A program made the translations under genes and the position numbers. A DNA stretch of 64,000 nt from Parabacteroides gordonii MS-1 = DSM 23371 (GTDB lineage: Bacteria; Bacteroidota; Bacteroidia; Bacteroidales; Tannerellaceae), in contig NZ_KQ033919.1 of the NCBI RefSeq assembly GCF_000969825.1, forward strand, positions 1,114,005 to 1,178,004, written 5' to 3'. The notes below the pieces were generated by a model, which was given only the letters and a program-made list of their open reading frames with translations, did no database searches and was not told where the DNA came from. This document shows positions 18,864-26,521 of this stretch, piece by piece (the first letter of the stretch is position 1; every line of letters starts with the position of its first letter).

Positions 18864-19346
18864 TCAGCGCAAGTTATTTCCTCTTTTCTTTGGATCAATT
18901 TGTTTGATGTAGATATACACTTGCATTCCGTCTTTTCTGGTAAAATTCGTCAATTGTTCCAATGATTGGACATACCCGACCGAATTTTCCCGTATCGTTT
19001 CAATCCATTCGGAGTCAGAACTTCCATCAGCTTTCTCTTTGGTATGAATAATCATTTCTTGCGAAATCGTTGAACCGTTCAAAAAACGGGTAGCCTCAGC
19101 CATCGCTTTGACAGAGGCTATACGATTCAAGACTGCTTCAGTTCTATATTTCGTTTTATCTAAAGACAATACGGAAATCAAATAAGCATTATCATAATCA
19201 TTTACGATACGAACCCCTTCAAACGGAGCATTGTTATACATCCTGATTATGAAATTTGTCAATATTCTTTTATCACTGTTATAGTTCTGACTTTTTAAAC
19301 CTAAAGTAACAAAACAGCACATTCCGATTAATACAAGTTTTTTCAT
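18864..19346 (-). CDS. Exported protein of unknown function, last gene of a five-gene operon
   Basis: 160-residue protein with a signal peptide (MKKLVLIGMCCFVTLGLKSQ) and no recognised domain. The mature part is about 140 residues, begins NYNSDKRILTNFIIRMYNNA and ends in a basic tail (DPKKRGNNLR). It has no obvious lipobox, so it is probably soluble in the periplasm or surface-associated. Its start lies 10 bp after the stop of the membrane protein gene, and it closes the tight AT-rich operon 18864-23236. No function can be assigned. Confidence 0.75.
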   Translation of the reverse strand: MKKLVLIGMCCFVTLGLKSQNYNSDKRILTNFIIRMYNNAPFEGVRIVNDYDNAYLISVLSLDKTKYRTEAVLNRIASVKAMAEATRFLNGSTISQEMIIHTKEKADGSSDSEWIETIRENSVGYVQSLEQLTNFTRKDGMQVYIYIKQIDPKKRGNNLR

Positions 19347-19356
19347 ACTCCAAATT

Positions 19357-20229
19357 TTATTGACAACAGCAAATTAACGCATTGCCTATTTTGTTCAAAA
19401 AACAACGTATACAGTAATCTTGGCTCAGGAATAAAAAGAATACTATTATGCATAAAAAGAGCAATGCAACTTTAATGATGTGACATCCTGATGCACATAA
19501 AAAATTTCTCAATATTTCACACCGTATCCCTTCTTCATTTTCTACCGCTTGACCATTAATGCTAAAACCATTTAGATTTGATCCTAAACAGATATAGAGA
19601 AAATGTCGAAGCAAATAAAGTATCAATACGATAAAGAAACTTATTGCTCCAATGCGGATAATAGACAAATTACAACCAACATATTTCGATAGTGCATGAA
19701 TAAAAACCATCACCCAAATCGTTATAACAGTTCCAATAAACACCTTTGTTATTTCAAAAGTTGAGTAAAAACCGGGAAGAACTCTTTTCCCGCGCATGGA
19801 AGTGACCAGTTGTGATGTAAAAGAATCGTCTCCTGAAATATCTTTCATAATATCGGGATAACGTCTTTGCAATTTTCGCCTCCAGTTGTTTAACCAACAA
19901 TTGTGTCCTTTCATAGACAAGAACCAACAAAAACTTGCAACTACCCCTAAAAAGGCTATTACTGCAAGAAGCCCCCAATAACCGCATTCTAATTTATAAA
20001 TTGTTTGAATATTATATTGCTGTTGTATGACTTTACCCGTACTAACAATCAGTGTACAATAAGCAACTAACAAAGCTCCATTAAACAAGGAATAGTAATT
20101 CATCCATGTATGGAATCGATTTTCCATTGCTTTAAATTGGTCCCTGACTAATTGAGATTCTTCATTTTGACCTTCTTGGTTATACATCCTTTCCAATAAA
20201 GCAATTAGATGTTTTGATAATATATCCAT
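19357..20229 (-). CDS. Integral membrane protein of unknown function
   Basis: 290-residue protein with about five hydrophobic segments: WMNYYSLFNGALLVAYCTLIV, GYWGLLAVIAFLGVVASFCWF, FIGTVITIWVMVFIHAL, IGAISFFIVLILYLLRHFLY and IIKVALLFLCIIVFFLFL. The N-terminal 35 residues are charged and cytoplasmic-looking. I do not recognise the family. It is the only true inner-membrane protein of the five-gene operon and starts 2 bp after the stop of the preceding gene. That spacing suggests translational coupling with its exported neighbour. Confidence 0.78.
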   Translation of the reverse strand: MDILSKHLIALLERMYNQEGQNEESQLVRDQFKAMENRFHTWMNYYSLFNGALLVAYCTLIVSTGKVIQQQYNIQTIYKLECGYWGLLAVIAFLGVVASFCWFLSMKGHNCWLNNWRRKLQRRYPDIMKDISGDDSFTSQLVTSMRGKRVLPGFYSTFEITKVFIGTVITIWVMVFIHALSKYVGCNLSIIRIGAISFFIVLILYLLRHFLYICLGSNLNGFSINGQAVENEEGIRCEILRNFLCASGCHIIKVALLFLCIIVFFLFLSQDYCIRCFLNKIGNALICCCQ

Positions 20230-20231
20230 GA

Positions 20232-21299
20232 TTAGTCTTTTTTACATTGTATTTTAAAATCATTGTATTTACTTAACTCTGAATCAGATTCTACAATCAT
20301 TTCTACTGTTTCATATTGTTTATCTGTACTTATTCCGATAACGTAAGTGCTCAAATACCGATCATAAACTTTCTCGGATACCTTCATTCCAGAAAGACCT
20401 CGATAATATTCTTTATACATATAGTCTCCATCACCACCTTTTGGTCTTTCTAAAACAGAGTGCAAGCCTACACCATCTTGAATAGTATAATTAATTACTC
20501 CTAAGTTAAAATTATTGACAATAGAATTTAGAGCTGGTGAACTCCGTAGCATATACTTTTTCACTTTTTTATGTTTTTCTGTTCCACCCCAAACTGAATA
20601 TTCCTCTGTTACTGCTAATCTGTCATATCCTATTGTACTTACTTGTTTCCCTAATGGTACATGTAAAGTTTTTAATGTTTGATGTATTAATGCTATCGCT
20701 TTTTTGAAATTCTTATTTGGAGAAGCTTTTACCTCCAACGAAATTTTAACTCCTTCTTTGAATCTTGAGTTTTCAACTCTCAATACTTTCAAAGAATAAT
20801 CATAACCATTATAAAGAAGCGATTTAGTTTGTATCGCCAAATTCTTTAAGACCTCATTCTGACTTCTCGTATTTAATTTTTCCATTTGTATATTCATAAC
20901 CAATGAAGCCCCGTCAAACTCTACTGTCGCCCCTTTACTTTTGGCATACGTAATCAATTTAGAAATAGAAACAGTTGCTTGAAGCGTTACATATACTCGA
21001 CCATTTGGTAATACATCAGAAATCAACTCTTTATATTTTTTTATATTTCCCGATGAGATAGTCACGATTTCATCTTTTAGCAATTCGTCATTTAATAAAG
21101 ACGTGTTAGACGAAATAAATACTCCGTACGTTTGCTCAAGAGCACTACGTAAGGCACTTTTAATAGCTTCATCCTTGTTTGCTCCATCCGCTGAAACAGT
21201 CAGCGTTACTTCATCTTTAGCTGTAATAGCCGCATTCGCATGAATGAATGTCATGCATGTTAATAGCATGATTGTTACAATTCTCCTCATAATACCCAT
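20232..21299 (-). CDS. Exported protein with FlgT-N/LPP20-like N-terminal domain
   Basis: 355-residue exported protein with a signal peptide ending near HANA (about residue 23). The following 100 residues have the pattern seen in FlgT N-terminal and LPP20-like domains: VSADGANKDEAIKSALRSAL, EQTYGVFISSN, DEIVTISSGNIKKYKEL and GRVYVTLQATVSISKL. The rest is unrecognised, apart from a Lys-rich stretch (TEKHKKVKKYMLRSS). There is no lipobox. Such domains occur in periplasmic or outer-membrane accessory proteins, which hints at an envelope assembly role. It is third of five genes, 22 bp after the previous stop. Confidence 0.75.
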   Translation of the reverse strand: MGIMRRIVTIMLLTCMTFIHANAAITAKDEVTLTVSADGANKDEAIKSALRSALEQTYGVFISSNTSLLNDELLKDEIVTISSGNIKKYKELISDVLPNGRVYVTLQATVSISKLITYAKSKGATVEFDGASLVMNIQMEKLNTRSQNEVLKNLAIQTKSLLYNGYDYSLKVLRVENSRFKEGVKISLEVKASPNKNFKKAIALIHQTLKTLHVPLGKQVSTIGYDRLAVTEEYSVWGGTEKHKKVKKYMLRSSPALNSIVNNFNLGVINYTIQDGVGLHSVLERPKGGDGDYMYKEYYRGLSGMKVSEKVYDRYLSTYVIGISTDKQYETVEMIVESDSELSKYNDFKIQCKKD

Positions 21300-21321
21300 A
21301 TATTTGTTTAATAAAAATCAC

Positions 21322-22284
21322 TTACCACCACCAACTTCGTACAATTGTTTTTGTTACGCTTTGAGGTTGTCCTTGCCCCCAAGCTACTCCTATGGCTCGA
21401 CAAGCCTCTACAATGTTTAACTTAAAAGCTTGGTCATCCTCATATTTTTTCATTTGAAACTCCCATTCTTTTCTCTCATCTTCCCGTAACTTATCGGATA
21501 TTTCATAGCGTAATTTTTCTATTTGAGTGAACGAACGGCTTTTAGGATTGATTCGATTGATAAGAGGAGCAATTGAACAAGCTCCGGTTATATCCGGATG
21601 CTTCATCCATTCTGTTTTAGCTTGATTAAACAAGGATGCGGACTCTTGCTCTGTTTTTTCCCAATAAATGGTTTCTGCTAAAGTCTGACATTGCAAAAAA
21701 CAATCTGTACAAATATTAGGAACGGATAGTAAATAATGAATTGCTTCATCATATTTCTGCATGCCAAACAGCGTATTGGCTCGATTGATTATTTCAGGAC
21801 ATTTACTTGTATAGTAAACAGTGATTTCATTTTTAGATTGTTGAAGCATCTCCATGAATTCTTTTCTATATGAATTCATTTGAGAAAATGCCGCAACAAA
21901 GGCTTTCGATTCATTTATACCAATTCCCGAAAGAGTGACAGTTCGAGATGTAAACAGCTTGTTTTCTATTACATCTCCAACCATTAAAGTGAGTTCTATT
22001 TTTTGAGAAATACGCACAGGGGTAGTAGGCAAAATATCTTTTGATACAATATCAGCTTTCGCAGTAAGGACAAAACGATCCACATAGCTTCCATTCGCCA
22101 GTCCGCTGTTTACTAATAAATCTTGCAGTTTTGTTTCCAAATTCCGAGATGCCTCTTCCGGAATCTTATCATCTGCCACTAATACATACAAAGATAAATT
22201 ATATGCTGTTGTATTCTGCCCATATAACTCTTCTATTTGCAGAAAAAACAAAGTAATAAAGACTATGATTATTTTTGTTTTCAT
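21322..22284 (-). CDS. Exported protein of unknown function with Trp-rich C-terminus
   Basis: 320-residue exported protein with a signal peptide ending near ELYGQ (about residue 23). The first mature half resembles a small alpha/beta domain (NLSLYVLVADDKIPEEASRN, VRISQKIELTLMVGDVI). It is followed by a short helical-repeat-like stretch containing FGMQKYDEAIHYLLS and a cysteine cluster (CTDCFLQC). The extreme C-terminus is SWWW. I do not recognise the family. Only 1 bp separates its ATG from the stop of the upstream gene, indicating coupled translation within the five-gene operon. Confidence 0.75.
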   Translation of the reverse strand: MKTKIIIVFITLFFLQIEELYGQNTTAYNLSLYVLVADDKIPEEASRNLETKLQDLLVNSGLANGSYVDRFVLTAKADIVSKDILPTTPVRISQKIELTLMVGDVIENKLFTSRTVTLSGIGINESKAFVAAFSQMNSYRKEFMEMLQQSKNEITVYYTSKCPEIINRANTLFGMQKYDEAIHYLLSVPNICTDCFLQCQTLAETIYWEKTEQESASLFNQAKTEWMKHPDITGACSIAPLINRINPKSRSFTQIEKLRYEISDKLREDERKEWEFQMKKYEDDQAFKLNIVEACRAIGVAWGQGQPQSVTKTIVRSWWW

Positions 22285-22285
22285 T

Positions 22286-23236
22286 TCATTTTTCTCCTAA
22301 TATAATTATAGCTTCACCTAATCCACGCATTATTACTTTTGAAGTAATTTCGAAAGGTTCTTTTTGCAAATATTTTCTCAAATCAGTAGCAAAGTCACGA
22401 GCATCCTGTGCTTTTCCTTTTTCATTCATAAACGGAATACGAACCTGTTCAAATTGCAAAAACGATTCACTCCCATCACTCAAATTATAAACAGATTTTA
22501 CAGTGTGCTTATCCAGCCATCTTTGAATACAATCTGTTAACTCTTCTCCATTATATTCTGTTTCTAAATCCCGATCCCAATTATCCCAACAACGAACAGT
22601 TAAAAGAATTTCTCGACCATTCTCCTGTTGATCTGTATACCAATCATCCATTTGTTTATCAAAAGGATTTATGTGCTCCTGAATAGCTTGCTCCAATAGA
22701 ATAGGTACCATCTTTTTAGATTTTTTACTAACCCCGGTTGAAGTGGCAATCCGTTTGTTGGTATAAGTATCAAAAGCTTCTAACGTAAAAGATACGGAAT
22801 TCCCTTTAGCGGTGGTATTTATCGTCCAATCAATTTGGATGATAATGTCTGATTTTATTCTTCTCTTCAAGATATCTAATGGAGTTTCTATCAAAGATGC
22901 ACTGTGAGTTTTACTGGTTGTTACATTGTCTTCTGCAATTTTTACCTGCAATGTTTTGATCTCTTGCTCTGCATCTTTCAAACTATATCCCATTACCGTT
23001 AACAATTCTCCAATTTTACTAATGACTTGTGGTAATTCGACATCTTCTTGGAATGCTTGAGAATAGTTTGGTATAGTAACGGTAGTTCCTTGATTGAAAT
23101 ACTTTGTTATGAAATAACGCTGATTACACCAATTATTACTGGGCAATATCATGATTGTGGGTTTCTTCGACCATGCAGATAGTTCGAAACAAAACATTAA
23201 AGCCAATAGTAATGTAAAAGAAAGATATGCCCGCAT
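22286..23236 (-). CDS. Exported protein, possibly DUF6175, first gene of a five-gene operon
   Basis: 316-residue exported protein with signal peptide MRAYLSFTLLLALMFCFELS, followed by KKPTIMILPSNNWC. That opening and the later VRCWDNWDRDLETEYNG segment recall the Bacteroidota family DUF6175, though I am not certain of the match. The layout (short beta strand plus P-S-N-N-W-C start, helices, then SDIIIQIDWTINTTAKGNSV) resembles periplasmic CsgG/TolB-N-like domains. It opens the operon 18864-23236. A consensus promoter lies about 310 bp upstream, giving an unusually long leader. Confidence 0.75.
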   Translation of the reverse strand: MRAYLSFTLLLALMFCFELSAWSKKPTIMILPSNNWCNQRYFITKYFNQGTTVTIPNYSQAFQEDVELPQVISKIGELLTVMGYSLKDAEQEIKTLQVKIAEDNVTTSKTHSASLIETPLDILKRRIKSDIIIQIDWTINTTAKGNSVSFTLEAFDTYTNKRIATSTGVSKKSKKMVPILLEQAIQEHINPFDKQMDDWYTDQQENGREILLTVRCWDNWDRDLETEYNGEELTDCIQRWLDKHTVKSVYNLSDGSESFLQFEQVRIPFMNEKGKAQDARDFATDLRKYLQKEPFEITSKVIMRGLGEAIIILGEK

Positions 23237-23292
23237 GATTTTTCCTTCTTATTATTTTCCTGCCCTCCAAGTCTCCAAACCAGGCACATATA

Positions 23293-23560
23293 TATAAAAA
23301 GAGAGCGTGAGACTTGTCCTGCTCACCTGATTCGGGCATCGCCAAACGCCTAGAGGAAGTGAGTGAAGAAACAATATTCCCACGCTGTATGTTATACATA
23401 CGAGTATGCCTATACATACTTCGGTATATATACAAAACAGAATGAGCGTCACATTGTCCCTATCCTTCCCCTTGAAATTGGCGATTTCGAACCAAGGATA
23501 AAGCAAAAAACGCTTTCTTATCTATACCGGCGATTTCTCCCGCCGAGTAAGGCAAAGATA
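23293..23560 (-). promoter_or_regulatory. Promoter and long structured leader (or small RNA) of the exported operon
   Basis: TATCTTTG on the minus strand (23553-23560) is a consensus -7 element, with a TTG about 17 bases upstream. The next 250 nt contain a start-proximal hairpin (CGGCG/CGCCG), a stem with a TTCG-type loop near 23420, several GTATG/CATAC palindromes, and a long-range eight-pair stem (23305-23312 with 23378-23385) followed by T-rich CTCTCTTTTT. This could be a regulatory 5' leader, an attenuator or a separate RNA. No known RNA family was recognised. Confidence 0.4.
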
Positions 23561-23681
23561 CGTTTTTCTTTTCAATGCAACGCTCTATGAGAATATTATT
23601 TCTTCAAAAGTAGGTATTTTATTAATGTTGTCAAATTTTAGTCATTAAATCCTACCAAATATCTTTACAAACAAACAAAAG

Positions 23682-23725
23682 AAGCCCCTGCCTCGACAGC
23701 ATTTATTGCTATCAGACAGGGGCTT
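23682..23725 (-). terminator. Terminator of the HU-HIG gene at 23750
   Basis: Stem AAGCCCCTG (23682-23690) with CAGGGGCTT (23717-23725). The loop itself contains an inner GACAGCA/TGCTATC pairing. On the minus strand it is followed by TTTTGTTTGT. Confidence 0.75.
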
Positions 23726-23749
23726 TTCGTTTACTTCCGAAGACCACCC

Positions 23750-24196
23750 TTATTCTATAACGGGTCTATCGTCTTCACCACCGGAAGCTGTTTTGGAATC
23801 GTTCGTACTATCCACCACGTCAAACTCAAACTCCATCGAGTTCATCACCGCCTTCAATTCCGCACTGGGAAGGAAACGCAGTTTTACTTTGTGGATAGAA
23901 GACACATTCACCGCTTCCTCCGCTGCACTGCTCTTCGCATTGAAGGAGGGAACAAAAGTTCCAAAGCCTGCCACTTGCACGGAGTGGCCTTGCCGGATGA
24001 ATGTCGTCATGGATTTTACCAACCCATACACCACAGACTGAACCAGTCCTAAATTAATACCTGAGACCATTGCGACCTGGTCGCAAAGGGGCTCGAATCT
24101 AACTACTGTTGCCCGGTCAGGGACAAGCACATACTTTTCGGCCTTCGTTTTATCAAAACCGAAAGATTTCTTCACCCTTCTAACTCGTAAAGCCAT
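23750..24196 (-). CDS. HU-like DNA-binding protein (HU-HIG family) with Gly-rich tail
   Basis: 148-residue protein with an HU/IHF-like domain (about 1-125). The N-terminus is basic (MALRVRRVKKSFGFDK). A helical dimerisation region contains GINLGLVQSVVYGLVKSMTT, and the beta part contains GHSVQVAGFGTFVPSF and KVKLRFLPSAELKA. The last residues GGEDDRPVIE form the glycine plus acidic tail of the HU-HIG group (HU fused to wHTH, Ig or Gly-rich motif) described for Bacteroidota. The same ten residues end the HU-HIG protein at 36710-37561. It is monocistronic, with a strong terminator. Probably DNA-binding; its role is unknown. Confidence 0.8.
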   Translation of the reverse strand: MALRVRRVKKSFGFDKTKAEKYVLVPDRATVVRFEPLCDQVAMVSGINLGLVQSVVYGLVKSMTTFIRQGHSVQVAGFGTFVPSFNAKSSAAEEAVNVSSIHKVKLRFLPSAELKAVMNSMEFEFDVVDSTNDSKTASGGEDDRPVIE

Positions 24197-24649
24197 ACTC
24201 TTTTTTCGCTTATGAGTTAAACAGCTACAAGAATCTAACTCTCACATATTTATTCCTACATTCTTGCTAACTCGGATAAATCTACCACACCCAAATTGTA
24301 TGAGAACAAAATACCCTCAATACTACTTGCAGGCAGCAACAAAAATTGATTTTACGGGAGAGAAAAGTTTCTGTTAAGGCTAACTTAATCATCGAATTTA
24401 AAGCCACCTGAGGAAAGACTAAAAATGATACTTCTCCTATAATAACGTACCATCGACTTTAAATGTTCCATCACCAAGATGAATGATGCCTCTTTATTAT
24501 AACGCATCATTAAGCAATTAAAATTGCTACTCCCATTGTCTAATTGCAAATGTAAATACAAAAATCGTAACAAATAAACATTTTGTTGCATTCTTTTCAA
24601 AAATAACATTTTTTATCTATTCACCCTTTTTCATCGAGAAAAGCGAAAA
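24197..24649. other. AT-rich intergenic stretch without a credible gene
   Basis: The 631 bp between the HU-HIG start and the murQ stop hold no convincing coding region. A 74-codon frame at 24385-24609 on the minus strand lacks domain features and recognisable composition. The first part presumably holds the HU-HIG promoter, but no clear TAnnTTTG element was found. The right part carries the repeat array listed next. Confidence 0.6.
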
Positions 24650-24734
24650 CTGCTTAATAAGTAGACCTTCATCTGCTTAATAAGTAGACAAGCCTCTACT
24701 TAATAAGCAGACAAGGGGTCTACTTATCAAGCAG
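24650..24734. repeat. Four near-palindromic 17-bp units at 22-23 bp spacing
   Basis: CTGCTTAATAAGTAGAC occurs exactly at 24650-24666 and 24673-24689. The third and fourth units, CTACTTAATAAGCAGAC (24696-24712) and GTCTACTTATCAAGCAG (24718-24734), are related inverted forms. Each unit is itself nearly palindromic. The unit starts are 23, 23 and 22 bp apart. The array could be protein-binding sites or stacked hairpins at the end of the murQ transcript. Confidence 0.75.
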
Positions 24735-24827
24735 TTTTTTGCCTGCATAGGGTTCGTTCAATGCTCTATTTTATATAGAAAGGACGGTCTACCCTACCAG
24801 TTTTTCTGCCGGGGAAAATTTGTTTTT

Positions 24828-25643
24828 TCAGGCTTTCCGATAGGCATCGACTGCTTCTTTCACCGAACCGTACATCAGGAGCAAGCGTTGCGACTGGCCG
24901 TAGCTCAGTCCCAGTTCTTCTGCTACCATGCGGGTTCCGCGGTCGACCAGCTTTCGGTTGGTAAGCTGCATATTCACCATCCGGTTGCCTTTGACACGAC
25001 CCAGGCGGATCATGACAGAGGTGGATATCATGTTGAGGATCATCTTCTGCCCTGTACCGGATTTCATGCGCGAACTGCCGGTTACGAACTCAGGCCCGAC
25101 AATCATTTCGATGGCGATATCCGCTTCGGCTGCCATCGAAGAATCGGGATTACTGGAGATAGAGGCGGTAAGTATCCCCTGCTCGCGGGCTTTACGCAAA
25201 GCGCCGATCACGTAAGGGGTCGTACCCGAGGCGGCAATACCGATCACTGTATCTTTGGTGGTGACCTGATGTTCCTGCAACTCTTCCCAACCGCGCTTCA
25301 GATCATCTTCCGCATTCTCCACCGGGTTGCGAAGTGCCGTATCGCCACCGGCAATCAGACCGATCACCAGTGTTGGAGGCATTCCGAAAGTAGGCGGTAT
25401 TTCGGAAGCGTCGAGTACGCCCAGGCGGCCGCTAGTTCCGGCTCCCAGATAGAAGATACGCCCGCCCTGTTTCATTCGGGGAACGATCAACTCCACCAGT
25501 TTCTCTATCCGGGGGATTGTTTTCTGCACAGCCAGTGCCACCTTCCGGTCTTCTGCGTTTATATCTTCCAGTAGCTCACGTACCGACTTATTTTCCAGAT
25601 TATCGTATAAGGACTCTTTTTCCGTTATTTTGTCAAAGGACAT
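24828..25643 (-). CDS. murQ: N-acetylmuramic acid 6-phosphate etherase
   Basis: MurQ cleaves the lactyl ether of MurNAc-6-phosphate to give GlcNAc-6-phosphate and D-lactate, a key step of cytoplasmic peptidoglycan recycling. The 271-residue product contains the SIS-domain signature GAGTSGRLGVLDASEIPPTF, the VIGIAASGTTPYVIGALRKA segment and VTGSSRMKSGTGQKMILNMI, all typical. Length is slightly short but within range. It is last of the cluster GT2-DUF4922-murT-murK-murQ on the minus strand, 13 bp after murK. Its substrate is supplied by the kinase immediately upstream. Confidence 0.96.
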   Translation of the reverse strand: MSFDKITEKESLYDNLENKSVRELLEDINAEDRKVALAVQKTIPRIEKLVELIVPRMKQGGRIFYLGAGTSGRLGVLDASEIPPTFGMPPTLVIGLIAGGDTALRNPVENAEDDLKRGWEELQEHQVTTKDTVIGIAASGTTPYVIGALRKAREQGILTASISSNPDSSMAAEADIAIEMIVGPEFVTGSSRMKSGTGQKMILNMISTSVMIRLGRVKGNRMVNMQLTNRKLVDRGTRMVAEELGLSYGQSQRLLLMYGSVKEAVDAYRKA

Positions 25644-25656
25644 ATTCTTATATTAT

Positions 25657-26505
25657 TCAGTTAGTTTCAGATATACCACTATGATACCTGATCAACCCTT
25701 CCATCGGGCTTTGAATGATCGTTCCGAGCCGGATACCCAGATCGAAAGCAATCTCTTTCAATACCGTCTGATAGTGCCAGGCAACAGAACCGGCCAGATG
25801 AACCGGCAGATCAAAATAATCGTATTGCTTCACATTCCGGGTAAAGAATGCCAGGAAACTGCGGGTCACCAACTCCCAGACAGCAGGCTCATCCAGATGT
25901 TCCAGAATAAAAGGAGAGAAACCGGCCAGGAAACGGTTAGGGAAAGGTTGACGGTACACCCTGTCCATAATCGATGCCGGAGTCAATTCATACTGCGAAA
26001 GGAACAGTTCTTTCAAAGCCGGTGGCAACTGGTCTTTCAGGACATCGCCAATCAGCAATTTTCCCAATACGGCACCACTCCCCTCATCCCCCAGGATAAA
26101 GCCCAAAGGGGAAACATTCTTCACTATTTCCTTTCCGTCATACTGGCAGGAGTTAGACCCCGTTCCCAGAATGCAAGCGATCCCGGGACGGTCGCCACAC
26201 AAAGCACGGGCGGCAGCCAGTAAGTCGCTCCCCACTTCCACCGGAACAGGCAGATGCCGACTGACGGCACGCCTGATGATTTCGTTCTTTTCCGGAAAAG
26301 CACAACCGGCTCCATAAAAATGGACGGAAGAAGGTTCTACTCCTTTCAGCCCCGGCAGCAAACCGGTTTCTATTTCTTCCAGTATCTCTTCTTCCGTCTG
26401 AAAAAAAGGGTTTGTCCCTCGCGTCTGAAAGCGAAGGATATTTTCTCCGTTCTCTACCAGACACCAATCCGTCTTGGTGGAACCGCTGTCGGCTATTAAT
26501 ATCAT
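25657..26505 (-). CDS. murK: BadF/BadG-type amino-sugar kinase, probably MurNAc kinase
   Basis: 282-residue ASKHA-fold kinase. The phosphate-1 loop ADSGSTKTDWCLVENG opens the protein. GDRPGIACILGTGSNSCQYD forms the phosphate-2/sugar region, and LGFILGDEGSGAVLGKLLI is the GDEGSG motif of the GlcNAc/MurNAc kinase group. In Tannerella forsythia the equivalent gene between murT and murQ encodes MurK, which phosphorylates MurNAc to MurNAc-6-phosphate. That order is kept here, so the MurK assignment rests on context plus family; GlcNAc kinase activity is the alternative. It lies 16 bp after murT and 13 bp before murQ. Confidence 0.85.
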   Translation of the reverse strand: MILIADSGSTKTDWCLVENGENILRFQTRGTNPFFQTEEEILEEIETGLLPGLKGVEPSSVHFYGAGCAFPEKNEIIRRAVSRHLPVPVEVGSDLLAAARALCGDRPGIACILGTGSNSCQYDGKEIVKNVSPLGFILGDEGSGAVLGKLLIGDVLKDQLPPALKELFLSQYELTPASIMDRVYRQPFPNRFLAGFSPFILEHLDEPAVWELVTRSFLAFFTRNVKQYDYFDLPVHLAGSVAWHYQTVLKEIAFDLGIRLGTIIQSPMEGLIRYHSGISETN

Positions 26506-26521
26506 ATTCTTTTTTTATTAC

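Noticed and set aside
23293..23400. Possible 6S or SRP RNA in the leader region
   Set aside because: A GGTGAGCAGG motif recalls 6S, but the 5' and 3' ends of the predicted transcript do not pair and the SRP GGAAG-type loop is absent.
24385..24609. 74-codon minus-strand frame upstream of the HU-HIG gene
   Set aside because: No recognisable start context, domain or neighbour relation; probably chance in AT-rich DNA.
24650..24734. Short CRISPR array
   Set aside because: Spacers would be only 5-6 bp, the units switch orientation and no cas gene is near.
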